A DNA stretch of 64,000 nucleotides from Pandoraea apista (GTDB taxonomy: Bacteria; Pseudomonadota; Gammaproteobacteria; Burkholderiales; Burkholderiaceae), in NCBI RefSeq assembly GCF_001465595.2, contig NZ_CP013482.1, forward strand, positions 1 to 64,000. Reading direction: 5' to 3'. The first letter of the stretch is position 1, and every line of letters begins with the position of its first letter. A program made the position numbers and the translations under genes. Below, piece by piece: positions 48,841 through 56,400 of this stretch. The notes under the pieces were generated by a model. It had not been told where the DNA came from. It made no database searches and saw only the letters and a program-made list of their open reading frames with translations.

Positions 48841-49617
48841 ATGAATCTGAGAAATCTCATTTCGCATTTAGCGGCTAAAGTCGGATGCGCTACCGCCATC
48901 GCCCTCAGCGTGCTGGCCGCGCCGGCACACGCCGGTATCCCCGTGATCGACGGGACGAACGTGGTTCAAACGACGGTCTCGGCGTTGAACTCGGTCGCCT
49001 CCGTTGCGAAGCAGATCGAGCAATACCAAACGCAGTTGCAGCAGTACGAAAACATGCTGCGCAACTCGCTCGCGCCTGCTGCGTATATCTGGGACCAGGT
49101 CAACTCGACGATCAACAAGATGCTGAACCTGCAAGACACCCTTTCGGGTTTGAAAGGGCAATACGGGAGCATCGATGCGTACTTGAACCGGTTCCAGAAC
49201 GTCGGGTACTACCGCCAATCGCCCTGTTTCACCAACACGGGATGCTCCGCGTCCGAAATGGAAGCTATCCAGCAAGGACGGACTGCTTGGTCGGATAGCC
49301 AGAAGAAGGCAAACGACGCGGCGATCAAGCAACTGGATCAGCAGCAATCGGCCCTTTCCAAAGACGCCGATACGGTCGCTCGGTTGCAATCGCAGGCATC
49401 CGGTGCCGGCGGTCAAATGGAAGCGTTGCAGGCCGCAAATCAGCTTGCCAGCACCCAGGCGAACTCACTTCTGAACATCCGAAGCCTTTTGCTCGCGCAG
49501 CAAAACATTCTCGTGACCCGCTCTCAAATTGAGGCCGATCGCGAGGCCCAGTTGCAGGCCGGTGACGAGCAATTTCGTCGCGGAGCCTTCACGAAAAGCC
49601 CCGCCGTTAGCTGGTGA
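48841..49617 (+). CDS. trbJ: TrbJ: periplasmic minor pilus protein (VirB5-like)
   Basis: A 258-residue exported protein, with a signal peptide cut after PAHA, then a long helical coiled coil (VASVAKQIEQYQTQLQQYEN) typical of TrbJ/VirB5. Two cysteines near CFTNTGC may form a disulfide. GGGAGAG lies before the ATG. A KorB operator sequence (TTTAGCGGCTAAA) lies inside the signal-peptide region. Confidence 0.9.
   Translation: MNLRNLISHLAAKVGCATAIALSVLAAPAHAGIPVIDGTNVVQTTVSALNSVASVAKQIEQYQTQLQQYENMLRNSLAPAAYIWDQVNSTINKMLNLQDTLSGLKGQYGSIDAYLNRFQNVGYYRQSPCFTNTGCSASEMEAIQQGRTAWSDSQKKANDAAIKQLDQQQSALSKDADTVARLQSQASGAGGQMEALQAANQLASTQANSLLNIRSLLLAQQNILVTRSQIEADREAQLQAGDEQFRRGAFTKSPAVSW
48867..48879. 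promoter_or_regulatory. KorB operator inside trbJ
   Basis: TTTAGCGGCTAAA, an exact KorB operator inside the start of trbJ. There is no clear promoter there, so it is more likely a distant KorB binding site. Confidence 0.85.
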
Positions 49618-49629
49618 AAGGAGAGGGCA

Positions 49630-49662
49630 ATGACATTCAAAGCGGGAGTGATTACGCCATGA
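49630..49662 (+). other. Ten-codon minicistron at the missing trbK position
   Basis: A strong AGGAGAGGGCA ribosome-binding site leads to an ATG encoding MTFKAGVITP, whose TGA overlaps the trbL ATG (CCATGA). In RK2 the entry-exclusion gene trbK sits exactly between trbJ and trbL. The minicistron may be what remains of trbK, or a coupling leader for trbL. Confidence 0.5.
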
Positions 49663-51398
49663 ATCGAAAGGTTGTATTGGCCCTAGCGGGGACTGCTGCG
49701 CTGCTCATGGCGACGTCCGCATTCGCCGCCGACAGTAGCGGGATGCTTGACCAGATTTTGGGCAAGTACAAGTCTGCCGCGTCCAACTGGTCCGGTGCCA
49801 TTTCTACAGCGGCCACGTTCATTTTTTGGTCGATTGCGTTGATGAGCATGATCTGGACTTTTGGCATCCACGCACTGCGCAGGGCAGACTTCGGAGATAC
49901 GTTCGTCGAACTAATTCGATTCATCACGCCACTCGGATTCTTCTGGTGGTTGGTCTTGAATGGCCCCGCCATTTCAACGGCGATCTTAGACGGCATGCGC
50001 CAATTGGCGTCCCAGGCTGGGGGTTACTCCACGGCCATGACTCCGTCCGGGATCGTTGACATTGGCTTCGACATTCTCGGAAAGGTAATCGACAACTCCT
50101 CGGTGTGGTCGCCGGTAAATAGCCTCGTCGGGCTACTTATCGCCGTGGCGATTTTGATCTGCCTGCTTCTTGTTGGCGTGAACATGCTCCTTGTGCTGGT
50201 TTCGGGCTGGGTGCTCATTTATGCCGGGCAATTCTTCCTTGGGTTCGGTGGTGCGGGCTGGACCAGGGACACCGCCGTCAACTACATGAAGACGGTTGTG
50301 AACATCGCTATTCAGGCATTCACGATGGTGCTGCTCGTCGGCATCGGAAAGTCTTTCGTCGACGTTTTTTATAGCGACATGGCCGGCGGCATTACTTTCC
50401 GTGATCTCGTGATCATGCTCAGTGTTGCGGTCGTCTTGCTTGCCCTGATTAACAAGCTCCCTCCCATGATGGGCGGCATATTTGGTGGAGCCTCGACCGG
50501 CGGCATTGGTACTGCGGGAGCCGGCGCAGCAATGGCGACTATGGCAGCAGGCATCGGTGCGTTGGCTGCAACGGCTGCGGTAGCCCAAGCCGCTGCCTCC
50601 AGCGTGGGCGGTGGTATGAGTGCACTGAAGGCCGCCTATGACGCAGCGAAGGAGGAAATGGGCGGTTCCGCCGGGGGCGGTGGCAGCGGTGGCGAAAGCT
50701 CCGGGGATGCGAGCGTTGGGGGCGGGTCTCATGGCAGCAGTGGCAGTGCTGGCGGCGGTTCCGGTGAGGCTGGAGGCGGACAGGCGAGCGGAAAGAGCCA
50801 AGGCGGCAGCGGTGGGTTCTCTGCCGCGATGGGTCGCATGGGCCAGCTCGCGGCAGGTACGGCAGCTCACCTTGCGAAAGGCAGCGCCGCTGTAGCCAAG
50901 GACCGCATGGAAGCGATGATGGACTCCGCAAAGGAGCGAATCGCCGGAACGACTGGCGGCCAGATTGCGCAAGAAATTAGGTCGCCTGGTAGCGCCTCGC
51001 AAGCTCGTCAAGATGCGCGCGACATGGCTAAAGCGAACGAACTCTACGGTGCCGCAGTCGCTGCCGAAGCTCGTGACTTCATCGCCGGCCACGGTGCATC
51101 TCAATCGGGTACAGCCTCAGAACCGGACTTCTCCGGCGACTCCATGGGCGGTGCCGAATCGGCCAACCCATCAAGTACCGGAGACGCTTCGGCCGGTTCT
51201 GCCGCCGACAGCAGCGCAGCGTCCAGCTCGGCAAACAGTGAAGGGCAAGCCAGCGCGGCTCAAGGCACGGGCGACGGCAGTACAGGTGACGCCCCGTCCT
51301 CTCAGGCAGCCCAACCCGGCGCACAGCAATTCACTCCGAGTGCCGCTGAAAAGGCAGAAATCGACGAATTCGTCAACAACCAACAGAAGTCCGCTTAA
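49659..51398 (+). CDS. trbL: TrbL: polytopic channel protein (VirB6 family)
   Basis: A 579-residue inner-membrane protein. After a signal peptide (TAALLMATSAFA) it has about six membrane helices in residues 30-300, including GGAGWTRDTAVNYMKTVVNI, the region conserved in TrbL. The C-terminal 270 residues are Gly/Ser/Ala-rich, of low complexity and probably disordered. The chosen ATG overlaps the minicistron; GGGAG is upstream. It forms the membrane pore platform. Confidence 0.92.
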   Translation: MNRKVVLALAGTAALLMATSAFAADSSGMLDQILGKYKSAASNWSGAISTAATFIFWSIALMSMIWTFGIHALRRADFGDTFVELIRFITPLGFFWWLVLNGPAISTAILDGMRQLASQAGGYSTAMTPSGIVDIGFDILGKVIDNSSVWSPVNSLVGLLIAVAILICLLLVGVNMLLVLVSGWVLIYAGQFFLGFGGAGWTRDTAVNYMKTVVNIAIQAFTMVLLVGIGKSFVDVFYSDMAGGITFRDLVIMLSVAVVLLALINKLPPMMGGIFGGASTGGIGTAGAGAAMATMAAGIGALAATAAVAQAAASSVGGGMSALKAAYDAAKEEMGGSAGGGGSGGESSGDASVGGGSHGSSGSAGGGSGEAGGGQASGKSQGGSGGFSAAMGRMGQLAAGTAAHLAKGSAAVAKDRMEAMMDSAKERIAGTTGGQIAQEIRSPGSASQARQDARDMAKANELYGAAVAAEARDFIAGHGASQSGTASEPDFSGDSMGGAESANPSSTGDASAGSAADSSAASSSANSEGQASAAQGTGDGSTGDAPSSQAAQPGAQQFTPSAAEKAEIDEFVNNQQKSA

Positions 51399-51411
51399 CC
51401 ACGAGATCACA

Positions 51412-51990
51412 ATGATTAAGGCTATAAAACGAATCCTGGTCACTCTCGCGTGTGCTTTCGCCATCGGACAGTCGCCGCAAGCGTCGGCCCAAGTTTTGAC
51501 GGGCGACGTCGGGCTGGCCTGCGAAGCAATTCTCTGCCTTTCGTCCGGGTTCCGGCCCGGTGAATGCGCGCCGTCACTGGCCCGCTACTTCGGGATTAGC
51601 TTCAAATTCTGGACCGATACGCTGCGCGGTCGAATCAATTTTCTGAATCTTTGCCCTGCGGGTAACGTCCCCGGTGGGGCCGACATGCCGTCCCTCATCA
51701 ACACGATCGCGAACGGTGCTGGGCGCTGCGATGCCGACTATCTCAACATGAACAACATCGTCGAGGTAGAGGTGCGCGAGTGCGACGGTTATGGCGGGGG
51801 TGACACCGGGCCGTCCTGCTACACATACACGAAGCGGGTCATCAGCAACGTGCTGCCCACATACTGCGTCGCATACACGCAGAGCCAGTATCAGTACCTT
51901 CTTGGCGTCAAATACGTTGGGGAACCGCTCAAGGACGGTCATTGGATCTCCGATGCGAGCGGCGCACTCGTTAACGGGGCGAGCAAGTAA
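51412..51990 (+). CDS. trbM: TrbM: exported transfer protein
   Basis: A 192-residue exported protein (RK2 TrbM has 195). After a signal peptide (CAFAIGQSPQASA) it continues with TGDVGLACEAILCLSSGFRP, the recognisable TrbM start. Many cysteines suggest disulfides in the periplasm. It stands between trbL and trbN. The exact role is unknown, though TrbM is part of the IncP transfer set. Confidence 0.9.
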   Translation: MIKAIKRILVTLACAFAIGQSPQASAQVLTGDVGLACEAILCLSSGFRPGECAPSLARYFGISFKFWTDTLRGRINFLNLCPAGNVPGGADMPSLINTIANGAGRCDADYLNMNNIVEVEVRECDGYGGGDTGPSCYTYTKRVISNVLPTYCVAYTQSQYQYLLGVKYVGEPLKDGHWISDASGALVNGASK

Positions 51991-51992
51991 CC

Positions 51993-52652
51993 ATGCCCGT
52001 CATCGAGATCCCCCAGCACCTGCCAGAGCGCGTCGCTTGCTCGATTGCCGCAGCGGTCAAATATGAGATCCCGGCAAATCTCATGCTCGCCGTTGCCGAA
52101 CAAGAGGGTGGCTCGCCTGGACTTGTGAAGCGCAACGGCGATGGCACTGTCGACGTCGGGTCAATGCAGTTCAACACCAAGTACCTCGCCGACTTGCGTC
52201 GTTACGGCATTTCGGCTGAGGACGTGTCCCAAGCCGGCTGCTATCCGTTCGACCTTGCCGCCTGGCGATTGCGTGGGCACATCCTGCGCGATGCGGGGGA
52301 TCTCTGGACGCGTGCGGCTAACTACCACTCGCGCACCCCTTCAAAAAACGCCACCTATCGCGCTTACATCCTGCCGCGTGCTGCGCGCTGGCAGAAGTGG
52401 CTCGAAGCGCGCTTCGTAACCTATGACTCCACCGCTGGCGTTGTCGAAATGCGTGTGCCAACGCAGGGTAGGGCAGAGCATGCCGGCACAAGTGAGTCCC
52501 CTGCCCTGCCCTCCACTGTTCCCCTCGGGGTGACGTCGAACGCCTTTCGGGTCGACCCCGCGAACACTCCAGCAGCCAAGGCACTCGCCACTGTCTACGG
52601 CCGCAATCTGAATGCGCCGTCAGATTCTCCCGGCACGGATTTTAGCCGCTAA
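51993..52652 (+). CDS. trbN: TrbN: lytic transglycosylase
   Basis: A 219-residue transglycosylase (VirB1-like), with the catalytic Glu in LMLAVAEQEGGSPGLVKRN, then DVGSMQFNTKYL. It opens the cell wall so that the channel can be built. The ATG is 2 bases after the trbM stop. A KorB operator overlaps its stop codon region. RK2 TrbN has a similar size. Confidence 0.92.
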   Translation: MPVIEIPQHLPERVACSIAAAVKYEIPANLMLAVAEQEGGSPGLVKRNGDGTVDVGSMQFNTKYLADLRRYGISAEDVSQAGCYPFDLAAWRLRGHILRDAGDLWTRAANYHSRTPSKNATYRAYILPRAARWQKWLEARFVTYDSTAGVVEMRVPTQGRAEHAGTSESPALPSTVPLGVTSNAFRVDPANTPAAKALATVYGRNLNAPSDSPGTDFSR

Positions 52653-52653
52653 A
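52641..52653. promoter_or_regulatory. KorB operator between trbN and trbP
   Basis: TTTAGCCGCTAAA, an exact KorB operator overlapping the trbN stop codon and ending 3 bases before the trbP start. It may silence trbP separately. Confidence 0.88.
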
Positions 52654-52656
52654 GCG

Positions 52657-53391
52657 ATGAAGAACTTGACCCAACTCACCGAGCTTCAACCTGCCAAAGT
52701 CGGCACCACACTGCCCCGTCTTCACCTCAATGACGGCGTGTTGGAATGCTGTAAGTGGTTGGCCCTGCTTTTGATGACCGGGGACCACATCAACAAGTAT
52801 TTGATGGGCGACTCCTCTCCGGTCCTATTCAACGCCGGCCGAGCGGCAATGCCGATATTCGTTTTTGTATTGGCATACAACTTGGCACGCCCCGGCGCAT
52901 TCGAGCACGGGACGTATCACCGAGCTATTCAGCGACTGGTGATTTCGGGTCTCGTTGCCACACCGGCTTTCATGGCGTTGGGTGGACTGCTGTCTGGGTG
53001 GTGGCCGCTGAACATCATGTTCACGTTGCTCACACTGACGTGCGTTCTGTATCTGTATGAGTCCGGCGGATCCGTCAACAAATTTACCGCAGCGGCCATC
53101 TTTCTCGCTGCCGGTTCGTGCGTTGAATTCTGGTGGCCGGCAATATCTCTCGGCGCTTCTGTTTGGTTTTACTCCAGGCGACCGAGTGTCGCCGCATTGG
53201 CAGTCGGCACCATCTCCTGCGCAGCGCTCTACTTCGTCAACTCCAACTTCTGGGCGTTCGCGGCTTTCCCGCTGGTCGCCTGCGTGGCGCGTCTGAATTT
53301 TCGCGTCCCACGAACTCGCTGGATCTTCTACACGTACTACCCCGCGCATCTGATCTTGCTCCTGCTGGCCCAGCAGACGCTTTCCCGATAA
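52657..53391 (+). CDS. trbP: TrbP: TraX-type membrane acetylase
   Basis: A 244-residue polytopic membrane protein of the TraX family. It has the segment MTGDHINKYLMG (with the conserved Asp-His) and RAAMPIFVFVLAYNL. In F plasmids TraX acetylates the pilin; TrbP is the IncP member. No trbO counterpart was seen between trbN and trbP. It closes the trb operon. The ATG was chosen because the longer frame overlaps trbN. Confidence 0.88.
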   Translation: MKNLTQLTELQPAKVGTTLPRLHLNDGVLECCKWLALLLMTGDHINKYLMGDSSPVLFNAGRAAMPIFVFVLAYNLARPGAFEHGTYHRAIQRLVISGLVATPAFMALGGLLSGWWPLNIMFTLLTLTCVLYLYESGGSVNKFTAAAIFLAAGSCVEFWWPAISLGASVWFYSRRPSVAALAVGTISCAALYFVNSNFWAFAAFPLVACVARLNFRVPRTRWIFYTYYPAHLILLLLAQQTLSR

Positions 53392-53496
53392 GACCGCCCA
53401 AAGAATAACCACCACTCAACACGAGTGTCGCGGGTGATAAAGCGCATTTGTTTAGTTGTACTAATTACCTTCGGCATATATTACGAGGACGTTGAC

Positions 53497-56400
53497 ATGA
53501 AAATTCGCATTTCTCGCGATCTTTCAAGGAGAATCCGGGCCGGCTTCTGCGCCGGGTTGGTTCTCCTCTCCTCGCTGCAACCGTGCTTTGCTGCCGCCAA
53601 TTTGGACGACGTGGTCAAGGCAAATGCCGCGTGGGTTCCGAAAGATCACATCAATCAGGCTGAGCTACAGGACAAAGAAAAGGACGCTGCCGACAAGGAG
53701 CGTATCCAGGGCGAATGGAGTGCGCTGGACGTTTCTCTCGCCCGCGACCCGCTCGGCGCAGCAAAGCAACGAGCTACCGGCGCGGCGACCGAAGCCGCAC
53801 AGCGGATGTTGAATCAATTCGGCTCTGCCAAGCTGTCCTTGGGTGCCGGAGACGGCTTTAAGAACGGCAGTCTGGATGTGCTGCTTCCGCTTCGAGACAC
53901 CGACAGCAATCTCACCTTCACGCAGCTCGGCTTCCGCCGATCGAATGCGTTGTCCGACAGCTACCGTTCGACGTTGAACATCGGTGTTGGACATCGACAC
54001 TTCTTCAACGGTGGCAAATGGATGATCGGGGGGAATGCCTTCTTTGATCATGACATTTCCCGAGACCATCTTCGCGGTGGTCTCGGCCTTGAGGCATGGA
54101 CTGATTACCTGCGTCTGTCCGCCAATGCCTACCTGCGCATGAGCGGGTGGCAAGACTCTCCGGATATTCGCGGCTATATGGAGCGTCCTGCGAACGGCTG
54201 GGACGTTCGCGCCGAAGGATATTTGCCTGCATTCCCTCACCTTGGCGCACGCCTCTACTACGAACAGTATTACGGCCAGAAGGTCGGGCTGTTCGGTACT
54301 GGAAGTTTGCAGCGCAACCCCCATGCAATTACTGTCGGCCTCACTTATCAGCCAATCCCGCTGTTTTCATTGGATCTCGACTATCGCGCCGGCCAGGGTG
54401 GCGTGTCACAGACGACGGTTCGTGCGAACCTGACTTACAAAATTGGCGTTCCTCTCGATAAGCAATTGCGAGCCTCATCGGTTCGCGATTCAAAGCTCTT
54501 GAAAGGCAGTCGTTACGAGCTGGTCAACCGGAATAACGAGATCGTTCTGGAGTACCAAAAGAAGGAAGCTCGCCTGACAATCCCGACTCAAATTAGCGGG
54601 TATCCGGGCACAAGCACGACGTTCGCGGTCAACTCGTACACAGCCCTTGGGTTCTCATCTTTTGCCTGGACTGGTACTGCTGCGTCGTTTGTTCAATCAT
54701 ATTCCGGCGGAACCGCTACGCTCGCGCTTCCTTCCTACAACCAGAGTGGAACCAATACGTACACTCTCCAAGCGGTTGCCACTGAGACGGATGGCGCTGT
54801 CGCACGATCCAACGTCATGACGGTGACTGTAAATCCGCTGTCGGTAAGTCTCGATCGGAGCAAACCTACCGCCTCCGCTGATGGGCGCGACTCTGTGACG
54901 TTTACCGCCACTGTGATCGGGACCAACTCTGAACCTCTTGCCGACCAGGCAGTTGATTGGAAAATTCCGGCCAGCGCTACCGTTGTTTCCTTAATGGCGC
55001 GCACAAACAAGGCCGGGAAGGCTGACGCGATTGTCACGGCGAAGTCTGCCGCCGTGATTCACGTCACTGCGACCTCAACGTTGTCCGGCGAGACGGCATC
55101 CAATTCCGCAGCGTTCATAGGCGATCCTACGACGGCTGGCGTTGCTACGCTTGTGGCTCAACCTACCGCGATCGCCGCTAACGGCACGAGCAAATCGATA
55201 TTGACGGCGACATTGAAGGACGCCAAGGGCATCACGCTTGGATATGGCGTTCCGGTCAAGTGGGCGACGACCCTTGGCACATTGTCCGCCGACACGAGTG
55301 TCACCGATTCCAACGGCCAGGCCGTCGTTACACTGACCTCGGCTACGACGGCGGGCACGGCCACGGTGACGGCTTCCGCTATCGCTGGCAATAAAACGGC
55401 TGACGTTGCATTTACGCCGGATGTGGCAACAGCAAATGTTGCCTCGCTCACGGCTGCGCCGGCAGCGATCCCCGCCAATGGCGCCAGTAAATCGACGCTG
55501 ACGGCGACTATCAAGGACGCGAACGGAAACACGGTGGGCGCCGGTATTCCTGTCAAGTGGCAAACAACCGCCGGCACGCTTTCGGCTGCGAACTCGCAGA
55601 CCGATACGTCAGGCGTTGCAATCGTAACGCTTACCTCCGCGACCGCCGCAGGGATTGCGAACGTGACCGCCACGACCACGGCGGGCAACAAGACCGCACC
55701 TGTTGCGTTTGTGCCGGACACTGCCACGGCTGGCGTGGTGTCGCTCGTGGCGAATCCGACCAGCATTGCGGCCAACGGCAGCAGCACGTCCGCACTGACG
55801 GCCACGGTCAAAGACGCGAGCGGCAACACCGTAGGTGCTGGGGTCACGGTGAACTGGTCGACCTCGGCCGGTAGCCTGACGGGCACGTCGAGCGTGACCG
55901 ACGCCAGCGGCATCGCCACGATGACCCTTAAGTCAGCAACGACGGTCGGCGTCGCTACGGTATCGGCAACGGCCGTCGCAGGCAGCAAGACGGCCAACGT
56001 GACCTTTGTGCCGGACACGGCTACGGCTGGTGTGGTGTCGCTCGTGGCGAATCCGACTAGCATCGCAGCCAACGGCAGCAGCACATCCACGCTGACGGCC
56101 ACCGTCAAGGATGCTTACGGCAATGCGGTGGGTGCTGGCGTCACCGTGAACTGGTCGACCTCGGCCGGTAGCCTGACGGGCACATCGAGCGTGACCGACG
56201 CCAGCGGTATCGCCATGATGACGCTCAAGTCGGCAACGACGGCGGGCACAGCCACGGTAACGGCAGCGGCAGTCGCCGGCAGCAAGACGGCCAACGTGAC
56301 CTTTGTGCCGGACATGACTACTGCGGCCGTGGTGTCGCTCGCGGCGAATCCGACCAGTATTGCGGCCAACGGCAGCAGCACTTCCGCTCTGACGGCCACG

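Noticed and set aside
50133..51104. 323-codon minus-strand frame opposite trbL
   Set aside because: Composition shadow of the Gly/Ser/Ala-rich TrbL tail; no start signal or family.
40916..53391. Naming the transfer operon as VirB (PromA type)
   Set aside because: Gene order and the TrbC, TrbM, TrbN and TrbP patterns fit the IncP Trb set, together with TraF and TrbA; VirB names are used only for families.
53456..53484. TTGTAC / TATTAC promoter-like pair before the adhesin
   Set aside because: Spacing is good, but the transcript would start after the GAGGAC ribosome-binding site used for the chosen start, so it cannot serve that start well.
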